Shown here: piece after piece, positions 8,714-17,544 of the stretch
How positions within the stretch are numbered: position 1 is the first letter of the stretch
Layout: every line of letters starts with the position of its first letter
DNA from: Bacillota bacterium
Lineage (GTDB): Bacteria > Bacillota_A > Clostridia > Lachnospirales > Lachnospiraceae
Direction: 5' to 3'
Assembly: GCA_023443625.1 (NCBI GenBank)
Contig: JAEZTQ010000096.1
Location: 1-64,000, forward strand
Length of the DNA: 64,000 nt
Position numbers and translations under genes: made by a program
The notes under the pieces: generated by a model
Seen by the model: only the letters and a program-made list of their open reading frames with translations
What the model was told of the DNA's origin: nothing
Database searches by the model: none

Positions 8714-9230
8714 CACTCAACTCCATTCTCTTGCTACTAATGAGAAAATGGTATTGAAGGAGGGTGAAAGAGAACATTTATATGAAGGAGAAAAGCTAAA
8801 TTAAAGGTAGAGTGATGGATAATAAGGAAACAGATGCTAAAGAAATGTTGATTAGTGAAAAGGAAAATAGAGATTTTTAATATAATAAGTATATTGCTTT
8901 GGGATTGGTTCTTAGGAGAAAGAAACAATCCCTTTTTAGTACGTGAAATGATTACCTTTGATAAGTATTGATAATTCTCTATTAGTTTATTTCTTTTAAT
9001 ATAGTTATAAAAATCTTCATCATTTTTTACATAATTGGAAGTTACTATAGAATTTGAACAACAATAATGGTAATTACGCAGGAGGTATGTCAAAATGAGC
9101 TTTAAACGTTAATGTAAACAAAATATTAATCATTGAGGATTTTTCTCTGTCCATAATTCAACCATAATTGTCTTTTACAATAAGATTATAGAAACACAAC
9201 AACATAATCAAAAGGAGATTGATAATTATT
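8714..9230. other. Gene-poor decayed region
   Basis: No intact gene is convincing here. The only longer open frame (minus strand, 8737-9093) is low-complexity and has no recognisable family. A 19-bp sequence at 8717-8735 (TCAACTCCATTCTCTTGCT) is repeated exactly at 12464-12482, in another decayed stretch. Confidence 0.5.
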
Positions 9231-9437
9231 ATGATAACAAGAAAATTAGTATTTGGAGCTGTATTAGTTCTTGCACTGGGTACAACCACAATTGCTTTTG
9301 CTAAGGAAAATAGTAATCAGAGACAGGTTAATAGAACCACGGCTAATACAATGTATTCTATGATGGAGCGAATCGATAAAGATGACATGATTTCTATGCA
9401 CAATGCTATGGGAGGTACGGCAGGCTGCTTTAAATAA
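9231..9437 (+). CDS. Small secreted Met-rich protein, possibly truncated
   Basis: A 68-residue product with a clear signal peptide (basic start, hydrophobic core LVFGAVLVLALGTTTIAFA) followed by a short Met-rich tail (TMYSMMERIDKDDMISMHN). AAAGGAG at 9211-9217 precedes ATG 9231 by 13 bases. The tail ends abruptly after GGTAGCFK, and the downstream bases look like more coding sequence out of frame, so it may be a shortened version. Neighbours are SHOCT proteins and a two-component system whose sensor also has a Met/His-rich patch, hinting at metal-related stress. No family was recognised. Confidence 0.5.
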   Translation: MITRKLVFGAVLVLALGTTTIAFAKENSNQRQVNRTTANTMYSMMERIDKDDMISMHNAMGGTAGCFK

Positions 9438-9543
9438 TCTGAGTGATGTAATGATTAAGTAGTCTAAATGGAAGACACAGAATACATGGCAAAACTGAGC
9501 TGACAACTGCTTTCATGGAATTTTTACAGAATGAAGGATTTTT

Positions 9544-9721
9544 ATGATGATATTTTTTTGGATTTTATTAATCGTAGTATTGTTCTATATTTTTGGTGAT
9601 AACAAAAAATATTATGATTATGATACTGGGGCCATCAGCAGAGGAAGTATTAAGAATGCGTTATGCCAAAAAAGAGATTAATGAAGAAACGTATAAAAGA
9701 ATGAAAAAATCGATATTTTAA
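9544..9721 (+). pseudogene. Small SHOCT-domain membrane protein, frameshifted
   Basis: ATG 9544 opens a membrane helix (FFWILLIVVLFYIFG), and the frame then runs out at a TAA. One base away the sequence continues as AEEVLRMRYAKKEINEETYKRMKK, a classic SHOCT domain ending at 9721. Removing one G from the run of four in ACTGGGGCC joins the two parts as DTGPSAEEVL. The gene would then be a membrane anchor plus SHOCT domain of about 58 residues, a paralogue of the next gene. Confidence 0.7.
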
Positions 9722-9733
9722 GGAGGTACTGCT

Positions 9734-9988
9734 ATGATGAACAGATATTTCAGCCAAGGATTTAATAGTAACGGTTTATGCCCCGGTTTTGGATATTTTA
9801 ACAGTGGATGGGGCTTTATCATCGGAATCGGTTTAATAATTACAATTGCTTTAATTTTTTATAGTTTTGTTCATAATAAGAAGAAAAGGGCATCTTCTGA
9901 AGCTTTAGAAATTTTAAAACTACAATTTGTAAAAGGTGAAATTTCAGAAGAAGAGTATTTCAGAAGAAAAAGCTTGCTGAATAGCTAA
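9734..9988 (+). CDS. SHOCT-domain membrane protein
   Basis: An 84-residue protein with a Gly/Phe-rich N-terminus, one membrane helix (about 25-45: WGFIIGIGLIITIALIFYSF), a basic stop-transfer HNKKKR and a C-terminal SHOCT domain (about 54-84: ALEILKLQFVKGEISEEEYF). SHOCT is a short oligomerisation-type domain usually found next to membrane segments; its role here is unknown. A strong AAGGAGGT at 9720-9727 precedes ATG 9734. It lies 38 bases before the response regulator and probably shares its operon. Confidence 0.8.
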   Translation: MMNRYFSQGFNSNGLCPGFGYFNSGWGFIIGIGLIITIALIFYSFVHNKKKRASSEALEILKLQFVKGEISEEEYFRRKSLLNS

Positions 9989-10026
9989 ACTGAATAATAA
10001 GATATAAGCAGAATGAGGTGAAATAA

Positions 10027-10713
10027 ATGGTTTATCAAATTCTAGTAGTAGAAGACCAGAAAGAAATCAGTGATGTTATAATGAAATACATCGCTAAGGA
10101 GGGATATGGAGTAGAAGTCGCCAGTAATGGGTTTGAAGCACTGGAATTGTTTGGTGATCGGGAATTTCATCTCGTTCTTTTGGATATTATGATGCCCGGT
10201 ATCAGCGGGTTTGAGGTATTGAAGGAAATCAGGAAAATATCCGATGTACCGGTAATCATGATAACAGCAAAACAGGAGGAAGTCGACCGTCTGAAAGGCT
10301 TTGAAACTGGAGCAGATGATTATGTCATTAAGCCCTTCAGTCCAAGAGAATTAATGAAACGGATTCAAGTTTTCATTAAAAGAATTTATAATGAAACGGA
10401 TGAAATTGTATATAGCTTTCGTGATTTGAAGCTATATACCAAGGGAATGAAGCTTGTAAAAAACAACCATGAAATTGTACTGACAGCAGCGGAATATAAG
10501 CTGTTGTTTGTTTTATTTAAAAATAAAGGGCAGATTCTTACCAGAGAACAATTGATTGAACTGGCGTATGGCAGTGATTACGAAGGATATGACAGAAACA
10601 TAGACAGCTTTATTAAGAGAATTCGGCAGAAGATAGAAGACGATCCCAAAAACCCTAAAATTCTAATTACGAAATACGGAGCAGGTTATATATTCGGAGG
10701 TGATGAGGGATGA
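10027..10713 (+). CDS. OmpR/PhoB-family response regulator
   Basis: A 228-residue regulator. Receiver domain: acidic pair in ILVVEDQKE, phosphoacceptor Asp in HLVLLDIMMPG, Thr in VIMITAK and Lys in YVIKPFS. A winged-helix DNA-binding domain (about 130-228) with LTAAEYKLLFVLFKNKGQILTREQL and the recognition region NIDSFIKRIRQKI follows. It is translated in step with the next gene through a 4-base overlap, so the kinase downstream is its partner. The target genes are likely the SHOCT and Met-rich genes upstream. Confidence 0.95.
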   Translation: MVYQILVVEDQKEISDVIMKYIAKEGYGVEVASNGFEALELFGDREFHLVLLDIMMPGISGFEVLKEIRKISDVPVIMITAKQEEVDRLKGFETGADDYVIKPFSPRELMKRIQVFIKRIYNETDEIVYSFRDLKLYTKGMKLVKNNHEIVLTAAEYKLLFVLFKNKGQILTREQLIELAYGSDYEGYDRNIDSFIKRIRQKIEDDPKNPKILITKYGAGYIFGGDEG

Positions 10714-12089
10714 CGGTAAAAAGGCAATGGCTGCTTGTGTTAATTTTAATTGCTATTATTTCTGTTGTAATAAATACCATTGTTCTAAGTAATTTGACAA
10801 ATCAGTACTTTAAAGATTATATCAAAGATAATTACGACCAGCATTTTAATCAAGTTGTTGAGTACTTAACAAATACATTAAAGGATGAAAATTACTCGTC
10901 AAGTCAAATATCAATTGATTTGGAGGCACATCTGGTTGATCCAATTATAAGAATAAAAGTATATGATGTAAAAGGCAATCTGATCTCTAATGTTAGTACT
11001 GATGCGCGGTCCTATGTAGGCAACTCTTCTATGAGTGGCATGATGAGCCATATGATGGGTAATAGGATTAATTCACAGTCCGAAGAGGTGGATCATGCAC
11101 AAATAACCGACAATGGCAAAGTAATTGGCCAGGTTAATATAATGAAATATAGCTCTGCAGAAAAATCGGCTACGATTTGGGCTTTCCAATCCTCACTTCT
11201 GAAAAACAGCATTATTTCAATTGTAATCGTTCTTATCGTAGCAATAGGAATTGGGATTCTTGTCAGTAAAAGAATGAGTCGGGATTTAATCCATACATCT
11301 AAAATGGCACAAAATCTTGATATCGGAAATGATACTCCGGTACTTAAGTCAAAGGTAAAGGAAATACAAGTGATACAACAGAGCTTAGAATCCTTGAAAG
11401 CAAGGTTGAAACTAAAACAAAAAAGCAGAAAAACGTTGATTGATGAATTGGTTCACCAAACCCGGACACCACTTACGATATTAAGAACACATCTGGAAGG
11501 AATTGAGGATGGAATTATTGAGTTTGCACCTGAAGAAATCCGGATATGTGAAAATCAGATTGATAATATAACTGCTATTATAACCAATATGAGTAATATG
11601 ATTGATGCAGAAAAAACTGAAAATTCTATAAATATCGAGGAATTTGAGCTGAGTCAGCTGATTAGACAGATCATGAATGGCCTTAAAGCACAGTTTAAAA
11701 AGAAAAACATTGATCTTAAATATAATACACTGGAAAGAGTTACAATAAGGACTGATAAATATCGATTAAGCCAGACTGTATACAATATACTGACCAATGC
11801 ATATAAATTTACAAAAACAAATGGAACTGTTATTGTATCTTACGTGGTCAACAAAGAAAAGATCAGTTTAACTATTGAAGATAATGGAACAGGAATTACC
11901 AAACAGGATGTGGATAAAATTTTTAATGCGTATTATAAAAATGACAAATTCTTAGGCTTGTCCGGAGATGGTTTAGGATTATATATAGCAAAAGAAAATA
12001 TGACAAGTATTTATGGGACAATCGCAGTCGAATCTGAAATAAATCAAGGAAGTAAATTTACTTTAACATTTCCGAAAGAGATTAAATAA
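10710..12089 (+). CDS. Sensor histidine kinase with a Met/His-rich extracytoplasmic loop
   Basis: A 459-residue membrane kinase. Membrane helices at about 5-27 and 170-190 flank an extracytoplasmic sensor of about 140 residues that contains SSMSGMMSHMMGNR, a Met/His cluster of the kind that can bind Cu(I) or Ag(I). A HAMP-like linker, then the H-box LVHQTRTPLTILRTHLEG (phosphoacceptor His) and an HATPase domain with N-box YNILTNAYKF, DNGTGI and GDGLGLYIAK follow. Start ATG 10710 overlaps the regulator stop. Metal sensing is an inference from the Met cluster and the neighbouring Met-rich gene. Confidence 0.93.
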   Translation: MTVKRQWLLVLILIAIISVVINTIVLSNLTNQYFKDYIKDNYDQHFNQVVEYLTNTLKDENYSSSQISIDLEAHLVDPIIRIKVYDVKGNLISNVSTDARSYVGNSSMSGMMSHMMGNRINSQSEEVDHAQITDNGKVIGQVNIMKYSSAEKSATIWAFQSSLLKNSIISIVIVLIVAIGIGILVSKRMSRDLIHTSKMAQNLDIGNDTPVLKSKVKEIQVIQQSLESLKARLKLKQKSRKTLIDELVHQTRTPLTILRTHLEGIEDGIIEFAPEEIRICENQIDNITAIITNMSNMIDAEKTENSINIEEFELSQLIRQIMNGLKAQFKKKNIDLKYNTLERVTIRTDKYRLSQTVYNILTNAYKFTKTNGTVIVSYVVNKEKISLTIEDNGTGITKQDVDKIFNAYYKNDKFLGLSGDGLGLYIAKENMTSIYGTIAVESEINQGSKFTLTFPKEIK

Positions 12090-12789
12090 TATATAAAAAG
12101 CAAAGCCTCAGAATTATAGCTTGCACAGTTTTCACATTTAGTAAATTTTCTATTTTAACGTTGCAGCAGACTTATTCCATTATCAACTGGAATCGTCGCT
12201 GTAACGGTATTTGATGTGTTATTAAATGCTGAGAGTACGTACATATTTGTAACATAGGTATATTTACTATCCGACTTACAATAACACCATGAGTTCCTTT
12301 GTCGGTCTGAATTGTTGTTAACCAGCATTGTGGTTAGATTGATTTTGGTAACAGTGTTAGAATACAAAGAAGCTTGGTGCAGCTAGTATAAGTACATTTT
12401 ATACAGCAGCTCTTTTTATCGACCTGAATCCACTGTTTATTCTAAGCCAGTTTACAAAATTGATCAACTCCATTCTCTTGCTTTTATTTTCGATCCACTA
12501 TCAGCATGTCTTTAGATATCTTTAGGAATGAGCCATACTCGATACTCGGCTCAAACCAATAACGTCTTCTATATCATTAGCCTCGTAGTTCCCATAACTT
12601 AGCAGATACTTGTATCGTATTATATTAAACTATTTTTTATTATTAGGCAATCGTCATAGAAGGATTGATGGTAGTTGATGTGCTTAGGTGGAATGCTTCA
12701 CATTCTCCACTATTACTTGGATTGGGTTTATGATAAGGGCTTTCTGAGAAATAAGTCAATGTGTTACATGAGAGATTTTTGCTTCTTTA
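12090..12789. other. Long non-coding or decayed stretch
   Basis: No intact gene is seen in 700 bases. A minus-strand frame at 12155-12367 (TYVTNMYVLSAFNNTSNTVTATIPV) has the look of a beta-rich secreted protein end, but it lacks a start site and continues upstream only through stops; it may be a fragment. The 19-bp repeat at 12464-12482 matches 8717-8735. Confidence 0.4.
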
Positions 12790-12818
12790 TTGACATGCAG
12801 TGAAAATAGTCGTAAAAT
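12790..12818 (+). promoter_or_regulatory. Sigma-A promoter of the tetR operon
   Basis: A perfect TTGACA (12790-12795) and TAAAAT (12813-12818) with 17-base spacing lie 43 bases before the tetR start. The -10 box runs into the 28-bp palindrome. Confidence 0.75.
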
Positions 12819-12843
12819 AACAATGTTATATAACATTGTTATT
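12816..12843. promoter_or_regulatory. 28-bp perfect palindromic operator for the TetR regulator
   Basis: AATAACAATGTTAT followed by its exact complement covers the end of the -10 box and the transcript start, 17 bases before the tetR ATG. TetR repressors bind palindromes of this kind in their own promoters, so autorepression is the likely mode. Confidence 0.75.
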
Positions 12844-12860
12844 AATAAAGGAGTAAAGTC

Positions 12861-13355
12861 ATGCCACCAAGAAAGCAGATTAATAAGCAACAAATTATTG
12901 AAAAAGCCTTTGAAATTGTTCGAAGTGAAGGCTATCCATCATTATCAGCAAGAAAGTTGGCAAAAAAACTCAATTGCTCAACGCAGCCCATTTATCAGAC
13001 CTTTGCCGACATGAAAGAACTTAAAATTGAACTTATAAAAAAAGCACAGGAAAAAATGATAAGTTACATCGTGGATACAAGTGATAAGTCATTACCGCTA
13101 GAGCTGGCATATATTCTAGCATATATACAATTTGCAGGAGAAGAGAAGTATCTGTTTCAAATGATTTTTACTTCCGACGGTCTGAATTTAAGTGGAATTA
13201 ATAAACTGGGTTCTGAAATTAAATTGGATATAAATATGATTATTTATGCAAATGGAATTGTAATGATGCAAGCATTTCATTCGTTTGGACTTTCGGATGA
13301 TAAAATTAGGGATATGCTGATACATGCTTACGAATTATTTAGGAATAATAAGTAA
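12861..13355 (+). CDS. TetR-family transcriptional regulator
   Basis: A 164-residue repressor-type protein. The N-terminal helix-turn-helix (about 8-50) reads IIEKAFEIVRSEGYPSLSAR, KLAKKLNCSTQPIYQTF, the usual TetR arrangement. The C-terminal ligand domain is short and may bind a small hydrophobic compound. AAAGGAG precedes ATG 12861. It leads an apparent operon with the membrane protein at 13385 and the acyltransferase at 13620, and a 28-bp palindrome overlaps its promoter. Confidence 0.92.
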   Translation: MPPRKQINKQQIIEKAFEIVRSEGYPSLSARKLAKKLNCSTQPIYQTFADMKELKIELIKKAQEKMISYIVDTSDKSLPLELAYILAYIQFAGEEKYLFQMIFTSDGLNLSGINKLGSEIKLDINMIIYANGIVMMQAFHSFGLSDDKIRDMLIHAYELFRNNK

Positions 13356-13384
13356 AATATGGGATTCTTCCATGGAGGTGTCAG

Positions 13385-13633
13385 ATGAAAAAATATAAAT
13401 ATAAATTAAATATGCTGGAGCCGGGGTGGAATATGATAAAAGCAATTGGCATATTTGGGGTATTGAGCCTTACATTTCATATAATCAAAATAGTTCTATT
13501 AAGTTATATATTTGGTGGTTTAGCAGTTCTATTAGGTATAGCATTATGGATTTTACTTATCATTGAAAGTCATCAGGATAAGGTACTAATTGAACAAGCT
13601 ATCAATGAGAGGAGAAAAAATGGAGAAGAATAA
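13385..13633 (+). CDS. Small membrane protein, function unknown
   Basis: An 82-residue protein with two hydrophobic segments (about 17-35 and 37-60) and a charged C-terminus (ESHQDKVLIEQAINERRKN). GGAGGTG at 13374-13380 precedes ATG 13385. Its last 14 bases overlap the next gene, which points to translational coupling with the condensation-type enzyme. No family was recognised. Confidence 0.65.
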   Translation: MKKYKYKLNMLEPGWNMIKAIGIFGVLSLTFHIIKIVLLSYIFGGLAVLLGIALWILLIIESHQDKVLIEQAINERRKNGEE

Positions 13634-14885
13634 AATTGACAAGGAAAGAACATGGATATTTTCACCGGTCAATAATATTGTTATAAAAGTTGATGTAAAA
13701 GGTATTCTCTTAGAAGAACAGCTAAAAGAAGCTATTAGAGACGCTGTTAATCATTATGATATGCTTCATCAAAAAATAGTTATAGATACGGAAGGTAATG
13801 CATATTACCAGAGAACAGAGCTTTTTGAACCTGTTGTTAAACCTATGGAAAGTGATTGGAAGGAGGTCGCCAAGGAACAGGAAAAACATCCTTTTGTAAT
13901 TGATAAGGGAGAATTTATTCGTTTTTATTATAGTAAGACAGAAACAGGAATGACTATGTTAATAATTGCACATCACATCGCAGGCGATGGTATATCATTT
14001 ACATATCTTGTGCAGGATATTATGCGCTCCATCAATGGAGAAAAAATTGAAAATAAGAAACTAGAGTTATATAATCTGGAGAAGCTCCCAAAGGAAGCGA
14101 GTTTGCGGGCACCGATAACATGGCTAATAAAACACATGAATAAAAGGTGGAAGAAAACCGGGAGAGAATTTGACTTCAATGACTATTATAATATGCATAA
14201 AAAGTATTGGAATAACCGAGAAACGTCTATTTACACTTATTATCTAGAGAATGAGAGCTATGACTCAATATGCAGGTACTCAAAAGAGAATAAGATAACT
14301 ATAAATACTATGGTAACGACGGCATTAATAAGGGCAAGTGGTGAGCTTAGTGATGTGGGAATGGCAGCAAGTATTAGGGAAAAGGGCTTTACTGGAATGG
14401 GAAATTACGCAACCGGAATTTCAATAAAATATAAATATAATGAGAAAAACAGCTTTGCTCAGAATGCAAGAGTTGTGCAGAAAATGATATATGATAAATT
14501 AAATGATACATCAAAGCGATACTTTCTGCTACAATTTATGAAGAATATTGAACCAACATTAATTGATGGGATTTACTTCAATGCATGTTGTGATTATAAT
14601 AACAAGACTGCTGAGACATTTAGTAAAATGTTTGGTTATAACGGAAATCCCAAAGGAATTAGTATAACAAATCTTACAAAACTTCCAATAGAGACCAATT
14701 ATGGTAAATATGAAATTATTGATTTTGTTTTTGTTCCGCCATTAGTGCTGAACGCTAAGAGGATTATTGGTATTTCATCTATTGGAAAGAGAATGGTATT
14801 ATCTTTACATCTAAATAATGATACTGAAGCAGAAGAACATCTAAAATTCTTCAATAAGGGAATGGAATATATGATGGATTTGTAA
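13620..14885 (+). CDS. Stand-alone condensation-domain/acyltransferase-like protein
   Basis: A 421-residue protein of the chloramphenicol-acetyltransferase-like fold that includes peptide-synthetase condensation domains and alcohol or polyketide-associated acyltransferases. The active-site motif HHxxxDG appears as AHHIAGDGISF (about residues 118-128), and an N-terminal substrate-entry part precedes it. There is no carrier or adenylation domain nearby, so it is not part of an obvious synthetase. The start is ATG 13620 behind GGAG at 13611-13614. It belongs to the TetR-controlled operon and could modify or detoxify the compound sensed by the regulator. The substrate is unknown. Confidence 0.75.
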   Translation: MEKNKIDKERTWIFSPVNNIVIKVDVKGILLEEQLKEAIRDAVNHYDMLHQKIVIDTEGNAYYQRTELFEPVVKPMESDWKEVAKEQEKHPFVIDKGEFIRFYYSKTETGMTMLIIAHHIAGDGISFTYLVQDIMRSINGEKIENKKLELYNLEKLPKEASLRAPITWLIKHMNKRWKKTGREFDFNDYYNMHKKYWNNRETSIYTYYLENESYDSICRYSKENKITINTMVTTALIRASGELSDVGMAASIREKGFTGMGNYATGISIKYKYNEKNSFAQNARVVQKMIYDKLNDTSKRYFLLQFMKNIEPTLIDGIYFNACCDYNNKTAETFSKMFGYNGNPKGISITNLTKLPIETNYGKYEIIDFVFVPPLVLNAKRIIGISSIGKRMVLSLHLNNDTEAEEHLKFFNKGMEYMMDL

Positions 14886-14947
14886 TTATTTGGTTAATTC
14901 AGAAGCAGAAGATGAGTATTGGAAAGAGTATGAATAAGAATTGATTA

Positions 14948-14978
14948 GAAGCAGCCGTTTTTTGGCTGCTTCGTTGTT
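14948..14978 (+). terminator. Rho-independent terminator of the tetR operon
   Basis: A 9-bp stem GAAGCAGCC/GGCTGCTTC with a T-rich 7-base loop is followed by GTTGTTAT. Confidence 0.75.
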
Positions 14979-15329
14979 ATTTGGGAGGTGATTAAACATA
15001 CACATGCTAGGGAAAGTTAAAAAATGCAAAGCGATTGACATAGTTCCCGTTGGGGAGTAAGATAATAGTTGAAATGGAAGAAATAGGAAGATGCAAAACT
15101 ACAGAGTGTCTGTAATTATAATAGAAGATATATCTTGTTATACTGACGATTTATGGTAAAATATCTATAATTACTCATTGGACTTAAATCAACTCAATCC
15201 AACTTTCCACTATGTTTATAATTCAAAATGGAGTTTTGAATATATCGGTATGGGTTATAATATTCGCAATAATTTTCGATTGTTTCTAATATTAACTGTC
15301 GATTTTTATTAGAAGTGAGGGTTAAACAA
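14979..15329. other. Intergenic region with a possible small gene remnant
   Basis: A ribosome binding site (GGGAGGTG at 14982) precedes a short frame reading LGKVKKCKAIDIVPVGE that stops at once; one base later the sequence could continue as KIIVEMEEIGRCKTTEC. This may be a frameshifted short peptide gene. Nothing else is evident before the subtilase. Confidence 0.3.
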
Positions 15330-16169
15330 ATGTTATCAAAGAGCAATGTTGGTTTTTCTAATTCAAGAGATACTTATGATTCTATTCATAATATAACAGC
15401 AGCTCACAAGATAAGCAAAGGGAAAGGAATAAAAATTGGGCTGCTTGATTGGGGATTCGGCTATCTGGAACATAGCAGTCTATATACCAATGGATTAGAT
15501 TTTTCGTGTAATCATTTTAATTTTAATTATGTAAGCAAACACGGGTATTGGATGACAAACGCACTAAGGGAAGTAGCACCAGAATGTGAAACATTTGCAT
15601 TAGGTACATTCATCCCTAATGCAGAAGATAAATGGGTTGATGCCTTAATCGATGCAATAAATTGGTCTATAAAAAATAATATAGATATTCTAACTTTATC
15701 ACATCAGAAAATAACTAATACTAATCGATCAAGATTAGATGATGCAGTAAACAAAGCGAACAAAAAAGGAATTGTTACAACATTTATACATTATAGTAAT
15801 CCGAATAATATACTTCCGGATGGCCTATTTGCTAATACAGAGGAAGAAAGAAAGCCAGATTTAAATATATTTCATTACGACTATAATGGTTTCGCTAATG
15901 GGAATCCCCCATACCTTTCTATATCATCAACGTCACCTGTTACTGCTGGTTTTGTTGCTATTCTTAAAAGTATAAATAATACTTTGACACCATCTGAATA
16001 CAAGGACATACTTATTCAAACAAGTTATTCAATGAATTATAATGATAGTGCATTAAATAGACAGAATGTTCATGTAGAACGTGTTGCTGATATCGGAAGT
16101 GCAGTAAAGTATCTTAGGGAAATTTACAACTCATTATGTTTATTTAAAAGATTGATGCCGACGTGGTAA
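15330..16169 (+). CDS. Small subtilisin-like (S8) protein without signal peptide
   Basis: A 279-residue protein that fits the S8 fold in order: Asp box IKIGLLDWGFG (about 38-48), His box SKHGYWMTNALREVAPE (about 70-86) and Ser box ISSTSPVTAGFVAIL (about 200-214), corresponding to the D, H and S of the catalytic triad. The sequence around each box is unusual: HGYW in place of the common HGTH, and no clear oxyanion Asn motif. No signal peptide or propeptide is seen. The start is ATG 15330 with GTGAGG at 15315-15320. It may be a cytoplasmic protease, perhaps peptide-modifying, or an inactive relative. Confidence 0.7.
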   Translation: MLSKSNVGFSNSRDTYDSIHNITAAHKISKGKGIKIGLLDWGFGYLEHSSLYTNGLDFSCNHFNFNYVSKHGYWMTNALREVAPECETFALGTFIPNAEDKWVDALIDAINWSIKNNIDILTLSHQKITNTNRSRLDDAVNKANKKGIVTTFIHYSNPNNILPDGLFANTEEERKPDLNIFHYDYNGFANGNPPYLSISSTSPVTAGFVAILKSINNTLTPSEYKDILIQTSYSMNYNDSALNRQNVHVERVADIGSAVKYLREIYNSLCLFKRLMPTW

Positions 16170-16243
16170 GCAATTCTTTGACATACTGACTATGGGCAAA
16201 TCGATTGTTGTTTCAGCAATTGCTATATTAGGGAGGTGCTAAG

Positions 16244-17374
16244 ATGGATTTATCCAAATCTATTGATTTTCTTCTGGAAAACGCAGGACCGGTAATTCAA
16301 TACCGGCTACGAAAAGAAATCCTTAATAATCTATCACCGACCGACGAAGCAAATCTGCTAGAACAGATTTATCAAACGCCGCATTTTAAATTGTTGCAAA
16401 GCTACGTTAAGCCAAACGGTTATATTGGAAGCGGTATGCATAGCTGGGATACCTGGCGAGGGGTGAAACTTCATGAAACACCGTTACAAGATGGTGAAAC
16501 GGCGGCACGTTTGTTGTCGTATTATGCTATTCCCAAAACGCATCCGATTATAGTAAATTATGTTGCGGCAATGAGAAATGAGGATATATTACGTAAGGAG
16601 TTTTCATATATCCCACCTGAAATCCCACGCTTTGAGCATAGGTTTAGCGGATTGAACAACGGTAATAGCCTTATGTCCCTGATTTATGCGATGCAGGCTA
16701 TGCTCGGTTATGGAGATGACTTCGATGATGTGCGGCAGTTTCAACTTATCTCATTGAAAGGGTTCCGTCGTATTCTTGAGATATCTTCGCTCGATGAGAT
16801 AACGAAGCTAGGTACAAATACGAAACGACGTTATAATTATCCTTACATTGAGGCTGACGAATATTTTCCCGATGTTTATACCCTTACAATGCTGGCTTAT
16901 ACACAAAGCTGGCGTACCGATGAAAATAGAAAAATGCTCACGGATTCAATTAATCATATAAATGTAATTATGAAGCCAGAGAATAACATGCATATTCGTA
17001 TCAATGGTAAATTTTATGCTCCTTGTTTTGCTTTCGTCAGACCATTCAGATCTTTCAGCCCGGATATAATTGATTCAATTTTATACCGCCGACTGCTGAC
17101 AGAAATTGCAATGCTCGGTGTTGGCAAAAATGTTGATATAGTGAATGAGACAATTGCGAATATAATGGATGCCTTGGACGACGATGGAATTTTGAAAATG
17201 AATTTTGCCTTGCCTCATAACAAACGCTATTCCCCTCAAAAGATAGAATATCCAACACCATACGTTGATGTTAGGCTAGAACCTGATTATAAATCTAAGA
17301 CATCATTGATGTGCGACTTAACCTATTGGGCAGTTGAGCTCTTGCATGTGTGTGAGGGTGCTGGCAGATTTTAG
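16244..17374 (+). CDS. Conserved protein with probable helical-toroid fold, function unknown
   Basis: A 376-residue soluble protein. The opening SIDFLLENAGPVIQYRLRKEIL is typical of uncharacterised helical-repeat proteins related to prenyltransferase-like toroids, and the body is rich in paired helices (ETAARLLSYYAI, NSLMSLIYAMQAMLGYG, LTMLAYTQSW). A conserved-looking GSGMHSWDTWRGVKLHETP loop may form the active side. GGGAGGTG precedes ATG 16244. It does not share an evident operon with neighbours. The fold is inferred from pattern; no catalytic role can be named. Confidence 0.6.
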   Translation: MDLSKSIDFLLENAGPVIQYRLRKEILNNLSPTDEANLLEQIYQTPHFKLLQSYVKPNGYIGSGMHSWDTWRGVKLHETPLQDGETAARLLSYYAIPKTHPIIVNYVAAMRNEDILRKEFSYIPPEIPRFEHRFSGLNNGNSLMSLIYAMQAMLGYGDDFDDVRQFQLISLKGFRRILEISSLDEITKLGTNTKRRYNYPYIEADEYFPDVYTLTMLAYTQSWRTDENRKMLTDSINHINVIMKPENNMHIRINGKFYAPCFAFVRPFRSFSPDIIDSILYRRLLTEIAMLGVGKNVDIVNETIANIMDALDDDGILKMNFALPHNKRYSPQKIEYPTPYVDVRLEPDYKSKTSLMCDLTYWAVELLHVCEGAGRF

Positions 17375-17544
17375 GCTGCTACAAATGGAACGGATAATTA
17401 GAATTGCAAAAGAGAAGAGGAGGAATACAATGGCTTCTTGGGTTACACACTAAGGGAAAGAAATTTGATTTAACAAATTTCAAATTTATAACAAGTTGAA
17501 CAATCTGCTAACAAAAACAATAAATAGATGAGGAAGAGGATTAG

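Noticed and set aside
8737..9093. 118-codon minus-strand frame
   Set aside because: Low-complexity, no family, no ribosome binding site; lies in decayed DNA.
12155..12367. Minus-strand 70-codon frame as a real gene
   Set aside because: No start signal, and the upstream sequence is full of stops; at best a fragment of a secreted protein.
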